In this document: one piece after another, positions 12,956-27,100 of the stretch | Layout: each line of letters starts with the position of its first letter | Position numbering within the stretch: position 1 is the first letter of the stretch | Translations under genes and position numbers: made by a program | Notes under the pieces: generated by a model | What the model was told of the DNA's origin: nothing | The model's input: only the letters and a program-made list of their open reading frames with translations | Database searches by the model: none | Assembly: GCA_013398955.1 (NCBI GenBank) | Contig: VWPU01006290.1 | Coordinates: forward strand, 1-64,000 | Origin: Callaeas wilsoni | Taxonomy: Eukaryota > Chordata > Aves > Passeriformes > Callaeidae | Length of the DNA: 64,000 bases | Direction: 5' to 3'

Positions 12956-12980
<25 letters not shown>
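12956..12980. repeat. Poly(A) run, 25 bases
   Basis: An uninterrupted run of 25 A on the plus strand, followed by GAGAAAAAAGG. No retroposed gene is recognised immediately upstream, so it is called only as a homopolymer. Confidence 0.9.
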
Positions 12981-12989
<9 letters not shown>

Positions 12990-15900
12990 GGAGATGTTCC
13001 TGTCCTTGGGGGAATTTATTCCCATTTAAGTAGTCTTATTGCTGGAAAAATTGATAGGTATTTCTTTTGTCAGGATTATTTTGTGGCCTGGCAGAGTCCC
13101 TTTAAATGCTGGCAGTAATTCTTCATTGCCCTTGTTGTGTGCCACCTCCAAAATACTCATCATAGGTAGCAACTATCAGCTACCTATCAGCTGCTACACA
13201 ACCATCTGTGCAGCTTTTGATTATGGTTTTTTTTTTTCCCAGATTGCTACCATCCTTCTGGAAAGAGAGAAAGGACAAATTTTACAGTGATGTTACACAA
13301 TAGAGTGATATGTTGTGAGTAGCTATAGTATAAATGAGACAGTTTAGGGTAATGGCTGCTGACACCTCAGGCAGTCCACAGTCCCCAAGTCTACAAAATT
13401 AGGGTGGTAACAATTATTGTGGTATATGATAAACAAATACTTAAATCCATGGAGAACTTCTCCCTCTGAATGTGAAATCTGATATCTGTGATACCTCATT
13501 CAGTTTTGGAGGGGCTGAACTTCAGAATCTGAGACTACTTTGCTCCCATTTTGGTGATTTCAGTATCATCTTGAATTTATCTTGAAGCCTGGAAATCTGT
13601 AATAAAGATACAGATTGCAATGAATTTTATGGATCACACTGATCTGTAATTGCCCTCTCTTTTTCTGCTTACAAACAGAAAGAACATTACTCGTATTGTT
13701 GGGTACAACTCGTTTCAAACACCCTGATTACTTCTGTCTTTCTGTTAGACGCTTATCTCATCATTAAAAAGAATGAAGAGATGTAACAGGCTCTGAGAAT
13801 CAAAATTCAAGAGCAGTCACACAGATCGCTGATGAATTAAAGCAGAAGAAATGGCAATTTTATAGAAAATAGATGCAGAGTTTCAGCAAGAAAAAGATGC
13901 AACCCTGATGTAGGTTTGCAATGTCAGCTAAAAATAACATAACATTTTTGTGGTCAAATGCATGTTTAGTTAATTAGATCATACGATTCACAGAATATTA
14001 GTTTGAATAAATACAAGGCTCCGGAGAGCTCCAGAGCTCATTCCCTTTTGTCCTCAGGGAAGTACCCATGTAGTGTAATCCCAGTGAAGACAGCAGCTTT
14101 GCCTGGGTCCCTGGGGCGTGGTGCTCATCCCTCAGCACACATGAGTGCATGAAGCCCCTTACTGGCTGCCGTCCTGAGAATCTGCTAATTCAATTTCTCA
14201 GCAGCTTCCAGCATTCTCTCTCATCCTGTAAGTCTTGAGAATTCAGGGAGTTGAGGTGTTCTCTGCAAGAGGTGATTATTGTATTAATTAGTCATGCTCC
14301 AAAGCTTTATATGGATAAGACCGAAGCATTTAAAAGTCGTAAGTTACAATGCCACCTCCTAGAATCATGTCAAAGTGACCCCACAAATAAAATCTTCACT
14401 GGGATTGCTCAGGAAAAGCAATTCTCCCTCTGACCACAGGGAGCCACACGGCCACCGCTCTGAGCCCAGGGAAGAAAGCAAGGGAGAGGGCAAAATCTGT
14501 CGAGTCTGTAAAGTCCCTGCCAGGGGAGTTTGCAACAGGGATTGTTCTCTCCTCGAGATTATTCCACCGGTTACACCTGTTTTCTCACCAGCACCTGCTG
14601 GGATCTTGCACTGTTGTTAGCCTGGCACATAGAATGCATGGATAGCAAAATCCTTGTACACAGAGTCGTTAGTGCAGACTGTCATCATAATTCCTAAGTT
14701 CCTTTTTGACTGCAATTTTAAGGTCACTTTGCAAGATGGAGAACGACCATTAATCTGTGAAGCCCTAAGCAACAACAGCAGTTGCTTGAGCCCAGAGAAC
14801 AATCCAGGTTTTGTGTAGTCACCCCAAGTATACAACTCTTAAACATTTAGTTCTCTCTGTAGCAGTAGCATTCCCATCAGTAACATCACAGATCAGAAGG
14901 CCTGGTCATTATCTCACACTCCATACATCTAAGATAGTTCTGGTATTAATGTACAGGTCTGGTAGCACTCAGCTTTGTTGTGCTTTCTAGACAAGACTGT
15001 CACATTCAACTCCCTCAGCATCCTCAGCTTCTTTCTCAAGATCTGTACTTGACTCACAGAGACAGACTTGCACTGCACCTTCCCAGTGTCTCCTTCAATG
15101 TGTTTCCACAAAATTTCAATTTGGTAAGCCTGGAGATTCAAGAAAAGCTCCTGTAGATGTTTTCTTGTGAGGGAAGGAAAAGAAAATTAAATGAACCAGC
15201 AACTCGATAGAAAAGCATTCAGGGAATTATTCAGGTCCACTGAGGGATTGGTTTCCCTGTTTTCAGCCTTATCTTTTCCTTTCTCTAGACACAGTACGTG
15301 CACTACAAAGGTAGAAACAAACTTCTTTGGGGATTTAAATTCTAACTAGGCATCTAAATAGGTAATCTTTCATGTATTCAGGTCCGTAACACTCATCATC
15401 ATGCAAATCTCACCAGATGCGTAAACACGTTGGGATATTGCCTAAGAGTTCAACTATTGAGATAGTTAGTTTGGACTAGAAGCTCTGCTGCTCTGATTCT
15501 CACTGTGCCACACTAGGAGTGCTGGTAATGCCATGGGCCTGCCTGGTGTCACATGCCAAGTTAACTGTTGATCCAGAAACCGAGCCTGCTGATGCTGAAT
15601 TTCAGTCTGTTGTTCCATCTACTGCTCTTTGCTGCTCTCAAGTCAGAAGTTTAGCTGCTTGGAGGTGCAGATTTGGCCTGTAAAATCAAATTACATTGTC
15701 TCAGTCCAAACGTAGCCTCAACTCCAAACATCCACGGCTTTGTATGAAAGCTGATACTTCCTGAATGAGGAGCTCCCTCTGTTTCAAATATCTATGGAGA
15801 TACAGTGTATAGAGCAAGGACCATTCCTTGAAGGACCTTAAAAATGCTCTCTGACCAAATGATAGTTGACATTTCCTTTGCCACTCTGCAAGGCTCCTCA

Positions 15901-16320
15901 GAGGGCTGAGCTACTCCCATTTCTGCCACAGAGGCAAAGCCACCATTTCACTTCCCTCAAGCTAAACAGTGTATGATGGGCAACAATTCAGAATTAATTT
16001 GACAGTAATGGAGTTGACAACTATTACTGTGAGGTATTTCTGCTATGAACATTGTCATCCTGTCCTCATTTCACACATACCCCACATCCCTCCTCAAGTT
16101 TTGATGTTAAAAGGAATTTCTGAGCAGCAGACAACCCCATATACAACGCACAAACATATACCCTGCTGTCCAGGCACAGCAGCAACTTTGGACTTGGCTT
16201 CTTTGGATACAGCAGATACAGCTTAGGGGTACAAAACAGCCCCATCAGCAAGGGGCTACAAAGTACATAACACACACAGGTCCACGGGGAGTGGCAATTC
16301 CTTCTAAACAGGAGTCAGGC
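12981..16320. other. Intergenic DNA, no gene seen
   Basis: Only short, mutually overlapping open frames. No repeat family or RNA gene recognised. Confidence 0.6.
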
Positions 16321-16395
16321 CTAGAATCGTAAACTAATTTTGGTTGGAATGAATTTTTGGAGCTCATGTGGTCCAACACCTTGCTAAAATTGTAG
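16321..16395 (-). mobile_element. Old CR1 fragment, minus strand
   Basis: The plus strand reads TAGAATCGTAAACTAATTTT, GGTTGGAATGAATTTTTGGA and GCTCATGTGGTCCAACACCT. This is a degraded reverse complement of the CR1 3' end. It is short and diverged, so probably old. Confidence 0.65.
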
Positions 16396-19300
16396 AATAT
16401 CTTAGGGAAAAATGCTTACTATTTTCTTTCTGGCTCTCTTTGTAATTAAAATGCCCAAAAGAAACTGAAGGTGGAAGGGTGCATTCTGTGTGCATGACTA
16501 GAAAAAACAGTGCAGGTTAAATTTAAAATATGTCTGGTTCCTTTCTTTCTAACACAGGTATCAGTGCAGAATGAATAGTGCTGAGGCCAATATAATTATA
16601 AAAACAGACACTTCTGGCTACAGTCATTACACAGTATCAGAGTGGATCCTCTCCCTATCTGCAATGACTTGATGTATTAATACACACATTGTAATTTAGG
16701 TCTTGCAACCCCGAGAATGAGGGCAAAGTCCTGAAATAATGAATGGCATAGGGTGAAGAAAACTGATCAGCGGTCTCTTTATACAGCAATCGAAACCACT
16801 TCCCTTGGACTTCTCTTCCCCTTTCTCAAATGCATTATGATTTCAACCTGCCTTGTGAGAGCTTGGCTCCTGCCATGCCGGATATCCCTGCTCAGCAGAG
16901 AGCTGCATTCCACCCGGCCTGTGGCACTTACCCACAGGAAGCCCGGCGCAGAGCTGCTCCAGGCTCATTGCCAGCCACTCGGACATGGCCTCTCCTTGAT
17001 CCCAACCTGCTGGACATAATGAGTTTGTGCCCTTCCTGTGGAGAGCCAGCCTAAAGACAGATGCTGGAGCTGGTCACTGAAGAAACCCAAACATGGCAAA
17101 AATGCCAAGATGTGTGAGGACGGGCATTGCAAGCAAGGACAGGTTCCTATCCCGCTGACGAAAGAAATTTCCTTAACTCTGAATGTCTCAGCAGCTGAAT
17201 TTGTAAAATCAGAACTTAATGTTCTACTAAGGTATTAACACAAAGTCTTAGCTCCATTCAAGTCAATAGGAGCCTCATCTCTGACTTCACTCTGAGTAGC
17301 TGGCGTAGGCTTATTTTAGTAACTAGCCCTGTATCACAGCAACTATCATAAAAAGATATCATGTATTGGTTTCATGATTTTTATGAGTTTTATCAGTATG
17401 ATACTTGGAAAGCTTCAGGAAACAAGATGATTCCAGGAGAGTTCTGTAAATGTAACTTCTATGAGAATAACAATGTCACCTACTTGGTCTAATAAACAAT
17501 GTTTTCCAATTCCAGGTAGAAAATATTTCAGTAGATTCAGTCGGAACACAGTCAAGTAAGTCCTTCCTTTTCTTTAAACACAGACAACAGGAGCATCAGT
17601 TATCCCACATGCTGCTGATAAAAATGGGGTGGTTTGTTTTTACTGAAACCCTCCCTGTTGGTTTCCTGTGCAGCCATGGGCAAGTCAGGCACAGAGGCTG
17701 TGTGTCACTTCTGCTTCTCTGGAATGAAATGAGCTCTGCTCCCAACTCCTCAGGAGACAGCTAATGATCAAGATTTTGATCTTTTGATGAGCTCTAACAT
17801 AGAAGAGCAAGATGCTTTCATTATTAATATTCTCATACATTTATCCTGTAGTAATTCATTGCACAAGCCAAGAATTATCTCTCGAAGAAGTGTAGAAGAT
17901 AAATCCTCTCGAGCTGTTCTATGAGTGACAGAGCCAGGGAATGCTGGATTCCTACAGACTTGAGTTCTTTGTCCCTTGAACTCTGCTTCTTCTTCCCTTA
18001 AAAGCAGCTCTGCTGCATGTTCCCTGCAACACCCACTGGGTATGGGGAGCACACGCTGCAGTCACCACAGCCATCACAGACTGGCCAGCTGACCAGGTTA
18101 AATAAAATGCTTCTATTCTGCCCACTTTTTTTCTCACATGTGGGGGTCATTAAGCTGGGGGGTCTTCCCTCCATGTAGCTATTATTTTTTCAGTAAAAAG
18201 CCCTCTTAGGATCACAGTTGTAGGATTTAAATGAAGATGAGGATGGCCAGTAGGCCTGAAATCTATGGGGCAGTGTAACAACAGATGAATCAACCACAAA
18301 AATCTTCTCCTTTCAGGAAACTGGGGATGTTTCTCCCTCCCCTCATGTGTGGGATGGAAATGCAATATCAAGACTCCCGGACAACCCTCTGTTTCATGGC
18401 AATAAAGTGCAACACAATTAGCTTAGCGTATTTTCATGTTTTAAAGATAGTTTCCCCATGTTGTCACGACAGGGTTAAATCCTTTTTCATGTTCTAGATA
18501 AGCATTTGACAATCTTGTATCTTAATATAATCATTATAGATTTTCAAACCTGTTGTTTTGGGGATAATTCTTACAGCATATTTTATTGAAAATTGCTAGT
18601 AGGATGGAGTGAATAGAGACCGTAACTTTGTCTAAAATTTCATAAGGAGAAGTGTCATATGTGGATAAACTACATTTCTAATGCCTTGAAAATATGAAGT
18701 ATTGAGCCTAATTCTAAAGCTGTCCTTTTTACAATTGAATTTAGCTTTTTGGCCTTAAGATCAGTATTCTATGAAGTCACAGGCCGATGAAAGATGCAGG
18801 TAATAGGAGAAGCAGCAGTCTGTTCTTTGGCCTGGCTAACTGCAGACAGTCCAAATAGTTATTTTAATACACCTTACTCTGCTAGGAGAATTATAGTGTC
18901 ATGCATTTGTGCTTAGAGCACTAGCACTAGCAAGGTTGTAGGTAAACTCAGTTTTTTATTTGAGTGTGGTTTTACCTGAGCTAACAGGAGCACCCAGGAA
19001 AGCCGATAGCTGTAAGGACGCCAACTATATTGCAACTACATGGATGTGACTCAACCAGGATTGTATGAGGAGACAGTATCTTTTCTTATTCAGTCCAGAA
19101 AATACAGTTCTTTTCCCAAAAGGCCTTGCCTAATGTCTTTAATGGAAAAACATGCTACATAATTATGTGACTCCTAATTAAAAAGAGCTGGGTCTGAATT
19201 CTTCTGTTTAAGATGTGCTGGCCTGCACAGCTCTAAACTGACAGCTTTAACTCGGTATCTTCAGTAAGGGTGTGACCATGTGATCTGTGCTTCTCAGTGG

Positions 19301-20780
19301 TTCAGACCACTGACTTTGCACAGTCCCTGTGATATCCATCAATCCTGTCTCCTGGTGGCTCACACGGACAGCTTAGTCAGCTCCATGAAAGGTTTCATTT
19401 TTTAAATGAAAAATTCAGATGAAGATTGCTGCTGTCTGTGATTCAACTGCCTGTGAAAAATAGCAATGTCCTCTAATATTCATTGTTTGAATAGTGCTGG
19501 TGTACTTGAGCGATAATCAAAGTAAGATCAATTGTAATTTTGACTGAAAAGAAGGTCTCTGTAATTAGATGATCTGAGGACACAGTTTGTGGTTGCATGG
19601 GACATCCAGAAGAAAAGAGGAAGTTTAGAAGACACCACAAGGTGCAGGACCCCAGTTTAAACCTCATTTGAAATGGAGTTGTTAGTCCTGTGTTTCTGAG
19701 GTGAAAGTCATGTTGGTCACATCCAGTGGGAAATGCTGACCCATTACCTAACCTCTGTAGTTTCACTTTAGACAGAATCAGAGAATCTGGTGTCTCTTTG
19801 ATCCCACCACAAGCTAATTCAGCATATCGTGCTGGCAGAAAACAGCTAGCTTTGGTTTGGGTGGCCATAAGGTTTGTGCCAGTGCTATTCAGTGCAGAAC
19901 ACAAAAGCACAGGGAGGCAAAGTGACTTGGTAGGCCAGAGGGGAACGGCTTCCAATGCTTTTCCAATGCCAGTCCAGAAGAGTGACCACAAGGCTTCACG
20001 TGTTGCTTAAAATATTGAAATGGCCTCCAACATTTCAGTGTCAAAATCAATAGCATTCTGACTAATTGGGACATTCATTTTCTTCTCCCTCCCCCCTTCC
20101 CACATTTTTAATATCTTTCTCTCTGCTGGTATACTAAATTTGTTTTGAGGTTTCAGACAAATTTGGAACATTTTAGCTTTTAATTTTAATTTGTAGACAC
20201 GAGAAGACCTGACCCCTTTTATAATAACTGGAAGGGTTGAATAATCAAAGTCTGAGTAGTCAAGGTCAAAATACGTTTCTTAATGTACATCTTACAGTTA
20301 TCTAATACCAACTCTATACACCACAGATGTTATTCTATGAAATCTTTAGAACCCAAATATTTGTTTTTTGTCTATGAACAAATTAAACAAGACACAGTTT
20401 TTAAATTGAAAATTATTAATGTCACAGTTGCCTAACATTGCATGTAGTAGCAGTGCATCTGCTCGAGTTTAGGTCTGTTCACATCAGCAATAATACTTAG
20501 GATAAAGCTGCTTCTGTCTTTAATACAGGATCTGTAATGTCACGGGAGGTTCAATGTCTGCACCGCAAGCACAATTACATAATGATGCATCACCCACAGC
20601 ATCTATTGGTGTGCATTTGTCAACAAGGACGAGAGGCATGTGCTTAGGGGGATCAATGTTCCTGTTAACACATTGCATCAGAGGGATGAGAGACACCCCA
20701 TGGAAATGAATCCCAGGAGCAGGTAGCCTGGGCTTCCTAAGGCATTGTTCTCATTCTTCCTGAAAGACACAGCAAAATCA
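16396..20780. other. Intergenic DNA, no supported gene
   Basis: The only long open frame is on the minus strand at 19473-19991 (172 codons). Its product has no recognisable domain and it lacks any splice or promoter support, so I do not call it a gene. A moderately GC-rich patch near 16850-17060 shows no CpG island. Confidence 0.5.
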
Positions 20781-21054
20781 TCTCTGCTTGGTTATGCTGA
20801 TCTGTTTTCAAAGCTTGATACAATTTGTCAGAATGGGCTATTTCACCATCATAAAAACCCTGAACTCGGGGTGCTACTCACGAAGCAATGGATTTAGGAC
20901 AGAAAAGGGAAAAATTGGCCTACACACAGAGCTACACAGAAGCACCAGTTCATGGCAGTGCTTACAACACTACAACTGGTGCACTTGGAGACCTAGGAGC
21001 AAGCTAAATAAGTGTGCTTGCACATGCCTGAGCCAATTAACTAAACCATGGCAA

Positions 21055-21105
21055 GCTTGTATGTAAGTACACAAGGTCTTTTCCAGCCTTAATGATTCTA
21101 TGATA
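21055..21105 (+). mobile_element. CR1 tail remnant, plus strand
   Basis: ACAAGGTCTTTTCCAGCCTT followed by AATGATTCTATGATAATT matches the CR1 3' terminus with its ATTCTATGA repeats. The body of the element may extend left to about 20790 but is too diverged to support. Confidence 0.6.
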
Positions 21106-24100
21106 ATTACTTCTACAAAGCTGCTTCCTATGTCTAACATGCAAAATAACTGCTTCAGCCAAGTAATTCTTCAGGAAAGAAGAATTCTTTTGGAAAGAAC
21201 AACCTAGAAGTAAGGTGCTTATATCAGAAAAGAATAAAAGGCAGGAAGAGACAAATTGTAATAAAAAATACTGAGTCCCCTAACAAGGAACAGTTCAAAA
21301 GAGGGCAGGGTGAGGCATTTAATTGCTGCTGAATGTGCACCCAACCCCCACCAGGTGAATACTGAGTACTTGTCCCATAACTTCATCTTCTGTGGTGAGC
21401 TCACCAGACCCTTTTCTTAAAGTCTGTTTTTTTCATTGAACTTTCCTTCCCCTCCTCTAGCTCTATTTGGAAACCTCTCGGAGCAGTGCAGTGAGATCTA
21501 ACGAGTGCTATTAGTCAGCCCTCTGCTGCTTTGGTTCTTGGCCTGGTGTGTTCACACAGACTGAAATCAGAGCCTGTCCAAACCATTATTCCTGACTCTG
21601 GATGGAACATCTGAAGGCAAAGCACCCACCTACACTTTTTGATGTAGTGCTCACCACTGGCAGAGAAAATGAGAGGTGCAGGAGGTAAGCTCTGCATTTG
21701 CCACAGATAAATCAGGAAACGACCATGAATCAAGACCCCCAGTGCTCCCATCCTTTGGGAAGCCTGGGAGAGCCGGTACTGCAGACAGGAGAGGCACTGC
21801 TATGAGCAGGTAGCTCCAGAGACTGCTTTTCATGGACTGCATGGAGCACGAGGAACTGACTGCAGGTTGTGTTTTAAACAGTACTCAGCACTGTAGACGT
21901 GACTGCATTTGAGAGATTGTGCTTGAGCTGTTCTCTTCCACAGGGTATCTCATCCTAGTGAGGCAATCAGCTGGCCCAGCTGCAGCCTCAGGCATTTACT
22001 TTGTAATTCACTCCCTCCAATAAAAACATAAGAATTCACGTTTCATAAAGCTGGAAGAAAACACTTTCTAGTGCAGTGCAAAAATGTAGTGCATCCGTCT
22101 CATCATGTTTACTCATCATTATAAATGCCACTTCTCTTTTTAATTTTGACACATATGTACTTACTGCCTTTTCTTTCCACTTTTGTCTAAATATTAAAGC
22201 GAATTTCGATCTCTAAATATCTAAGTCTTTCTTGTAGGTGTGTGACTCAGCTGAATAGAAGCACCTTCCAGCCTCTTTATTTTCTATGTTTTAGGGTGCA
22301 GTCCTGAGATAAGTAAGTGAGCTTTCTCGTCATTTGAGGCTTAAGCGTGAGCCATTACTCAGCTAAAAATCCAGATGGAATGTTGTCAGCAGAGTTCTTA
22401 CCCAGCTCTGGGATAACAAGTGAGCAGGGAGAAAGTAAGGCTGATAAGAGAGCAGCATCTCACTGGCTACTTAGCTGAAACATTTACTGTAAAATCTCTC
22501 AGTCACTGCTTGAACAGAAGCTCATGATCCCACAGATCTTGGCCTGAGAAATTCCTATTTGGGCCAGCACAGCACAGCAAGCCGTACCAACGCTAAGCCA
22601 ATGCCACAGAAGCCCAGGCCTTCCTAGTAAATCTGTCTGATAGTCAGTTTATCAAATACCTGATAGCTATCGGGGATCAGGGGACTGCAACAAGATTAGT
22701 AACCTGCTGCATCACCAGAGAAAACTGAGGATAGCAACCAGTTTGACAGATCTTATATAACAAACGAGTCGGGTCCAAAAATCTCAGCACAGATGTAATA
22801 ATCCTCTTATTTATATATCTCCTTTTGGAGGGGATGAAGGACTCTTAACATTTCAGTACTGGAAACTTCCACTGGTGATGCAAGTTGGAGGAAAGATACT
22901 CAGTGTCCTGAAGGACGGAGGTAGCTGAGCCTCTGCGGAACCACAGCAGGCAAGGTACTGCTGTCAGGCTGCGCTGCCTGACAAAAAGGCACTCAGCAAT
23001 CCAGGTGCAGCTCGTGCCTACGGGATGTTCTTTGAGAAACGTTCTCCAACCTTCAAATGGGAATTAGATAGAAGCAGCACGTTTCTCTCCAGCTGTGGCA
23101 AGATAATTTCTGGAAGGATTTCGCATTTGGGATGTGGTCAGCAGAGATTTATCATCGTAGGGAAACGGTGGGCTTTGCGCAAGGTCAGGACAGGATGGCC
23201 TGTGCAATTGTTTGTGGGAAATCCTTAAACTACAAAGAACAAACAAAGTGAGCAGCCCAAAGCCTTGTACAAGCTGAAACATTCATTTCATCCTTTATGT
23301 TAAAACTTAGTTTCTCCAGGTGGTCTTAAACTTGTTTTCAACCTAAAACAGGATCCTGGGCATGAAATAGCAATCCAAAAGTTAAATCACCCAGTGATTT
23401 TTAGTGCCATGGGAATTTACTTGACTAAGAGCAGCACAGTTTAAATCAGACTTGAGTTAAGTTTTTCTGACATTAATGCCACATTCCGATATAGGAAAAA
23501 TCCTGTTCTATGTCCTATCTGAAAAGGCAATATCTAAAAAAGTCTAAATTATCAACTGTTAATACAAAGTCCTACAGGATACCAGGACTCACCCTACTTT
23601 CCCAATTAAGATGAATCACCAGAAAATATTTTGTCCACAGCAATGTTTGTATTGCAAATGGTTCAACAAACTCATGTAGGATAGCGGGATGCACTTCATT
23701 ATCTCTTCAGCTCTCTGGAAAATGTGCTGGAATAGAGACCTACCAGAGTGTGCCAGTTTGTTGAATTACCTATCCAAGGAGATGGTACCCTCATGAGATC
23801 TGGTCATCCTAAAAATATACGTGGCTTTGCTCAGGAGGGGATAAAAGCAGTGCTGAAAAGTGTGAAAAGTTAAGTTTTATTATGGTCTGTAAGGACAGGA
23901 GAAAGAGTCACACTTTACTTTCCTGAATTCAGTCTTGGAGACTTTCAAGGGCAGGTGTTAAGCTGACAAAGTGCAAGTGCTCTGCCTACCCACTTAACCT
24001 GCATGGGGTGCAGGTTCCAGGCTAGGCTGCATTTAGAGAGAGCCCAGTGGGAGAAACAAATTGGCTTTCTATTCTCATCCTTTTCGGATTTAATGATCCT

Positions 24101-27100
24101 TTAAAAGCCATGTGTCCCTTTTCCCATGTCCCGAGATGTAGAAAGTTGTTTTTTGACTTTCCCACTGATTTGATTTTGTCTGCCTCCAGCTTTGCAGCAA
24201 TGCAAATGTCTTCCTGGCAAGGAGACCCCACCTTTGATGTTTGATTTAACTACCAGCAGCCAGTGCACAGGGCAGGAAAGACAGTAAGCAAATCCCAGTG
24301 CAGAGCCTTTCCATACAGAGAACATTTATTTTACATAAGCACGTAAGTCAACTCCTATTCCTTACGGAAACACCTCCCCAACAGCTCCTTTTTGCTGCTA
24401 CTTCTTTTCCTTTTAACAGTTTTAGCCTTCTTAGCCTTCAATAGCAGATGATGCAGCAATTAGAAGAATTAAGTATAATTAACCACTAGCAAAATGCATT
24501 TTCTCTCCCTGGTGACTTGCAAACACTGAAGTGTTGAAAAAAGAAATAACAAATTTTGTCATACTAATTTCTGAGGTGGCTGCCACTCTTGTATTTTACC
24601 TTGTAGCTGTAACACATACTTCTGATACCAAGTAAGGGTTGTTGCCTTAACCTGGAGACCTCCATGCAGTGCTTGAAGTAAGGAATTGCTTTGTTCCTGC
24701 AGTTTTGATAATTTAGCTGCAGCCCTGGCCTGTCTTACTATGCAGCTTATTCCTGATTCATCTTCTGAGCTTACAAAATACCAGATAAAAATAGATTATT
24801 GTTCTATCTAAATTCCCATAATCCTTGTGCTCATTAAAAATAAAGTCATGTAACTGTTCTTAGTCAGGATTGCACTAATTAGTACAAGTGGCACTCCTGA
24901 CCTTGTGATTTCTACCCTTAATACACTCAGGTTGGCTGTGCTGCCTGCATTACCATACCCAGCATATATAATAGCTCCTTACACAACAGAGTGCTGCAGA
25001 GAGAAATGCAAACCAGAAAATAAAGGTCAGGAGCCTTTTGCATGGTTGTATGGAGTTTCTCCACATCCTCATCCTTTGGCTTAACTGAATATTTTGTATT
25101 TATTTCCATATAACAAATTAAAGGGTCACAAATAAAAACCAGGGGCCAATTTTTCATAGATCCTTTAGGAGATCAGGCAGTTTCTCAAAGGGCTCTTGAT
25201 CAGTGGCTCTGGTTCAGGTTAGCAGTTTGTTGGTTTCTATAACAGCTCCCAAGATCTGAAAAATTTCGGGGAGATACCAGCACAAGCTTATTAAACTTAA
25301 CCTCATTTGACTGGGTTTTTTTTTATTTTTAAAAGAAAGACATATTAATATGAAGGAAGCGACTTCCCTGTTCTCACTTTACCTTAGGGAATAGCTTTGT
25401 CTTTTTAGTCTTCTTCACTGTGCAATAAAATTAAATGTGTGTATTTTTGCGTAGGAAATTCAAAACTGTTGGCAGCAAATTTTTGTTCTGTAGCTGCTAA
25501 CTTATTGTTTGATTTATATGTGTCACTGGAGTCAGGAAATCACTAATCCATTAATAAATCTAATCCTCTCACCATCAGGCTGTATGGATAAGTATTTAAA
25601 TAAATTATACTGATAAACCAATCAATTCTCTGAATGTTGTAAGAAAAAGCAAAAGGAACTTAACTATGCAGGTGATGGATCTACCACAATGAGAACAGAA
25701 ATTTAAAGAGTTCAGAGAAATACTGACTCGTGGTAGACTGACAGAGGATATAAAAGCAGGAAAGTTAGAGGAAAAAAGTTAAATCAGGGTTTGGAGGTTT
25801 TTTTAAATCTCTCATAACACAGGAGGGAAGGAAGAACCAATGCAAACACAGAAGATTTATAAAGAATTGAGCTTTTTCTGAAAAAAAGTGGACTTCTGAC
25901 AGAGCTTCCAAGTGGCCCACAGGACTCATTAACCTTCCCAAGCTCAAAAATCATCAGGTCAACAAAATGAAACTGAAACAAAACCAAAAAACCCTGACAG
26001 TGAGGAGGTAAACTAAAAGTAAAACAAAATAGGGATGTAAATTTCACTGGGCCAGGACATAAGCCAACTTCTAATGGAAGGGTTAGGAAGAAAATTCCTA
26101 TATATAGCAAGGTTATTTGACGCTTGTCCACTCTAGGGATCCTTACAATTTTCCCTGAGGCACTTGTCCTGGCTATTCTGGGTGTGAGGATAATGGCTCA
26201 GACATATCTGGGGCCTGATTCTCTATGCAGCTCCAGTCATCTGTGTTTATATAAGAAAGGAAGACATTTTAATAGTTACTCCACAGATGAAAATAATTAA
26301 TCTGAAAAATTAGCATTGTATTTCTTGCTATTTCTTGCAGAATTGGGGTTTGTAAGCCTGGAGCAGAAAACAGAAATGTTGCATTGAGAAGGTAAAAGCA
26401 TAGAAGAGCAATTTGCCATCTAGCTGCTAATAAAATTCTAAGTTTCAGAGACTTTTGGGCCAAAGCCCATGAATTATTTAGTCTTGTTACCTGCATAATG
26501 TAGGTCACAACCTCCCTCTGTAATTAGGCTAAACAGTACCTACTTCTATTTCAGCTCTGTAATAAAACATTTAAGGCAACAGTTCTGATTTCAGGGCTTC
26601 AGGGACGGAGAACTTAACACATGCCCAAGCTGGGGCTTTCCTTCCCTTCCTCGTCCTGAGCTCAGCTCATTATATCCTGCACAGAACTGCTGCATCTCCA
26701 GCCTTTTTTTCCAGCCTAGAGTCCATGACAGACAGCACCTGCTGAGTACTTGTACATGACACAGTGGTATTTCACTGAACCCTTGGCTAAGCTAAGCAGG
26801 CTAGACTTCCTTCTTTCTCTCGACTAAGTTTTTCCAGATTAACTCTGTATCTTTAATTGTCTCTGCCTGGGGTCTTTTAGGGGTTGTGTTGGTACAGCTT
26901 CGCTTTGTGTGTGTAAGGCTTATTCAATGATTAATGCTAAAAATCAATCTTGACCTCGATCCATCTCTCAACACAACAGACAGACTTGGGTAAGGGCCTC
27001 ACAGGAGCAGGTGTTGGAGGCAACTTTTGGTGACTGTTCTCAGCTACAGGTGCTTCTGCCCACTTAGCAAATCCTTAGCTGCCTGTTCTGAACTTTAGGG

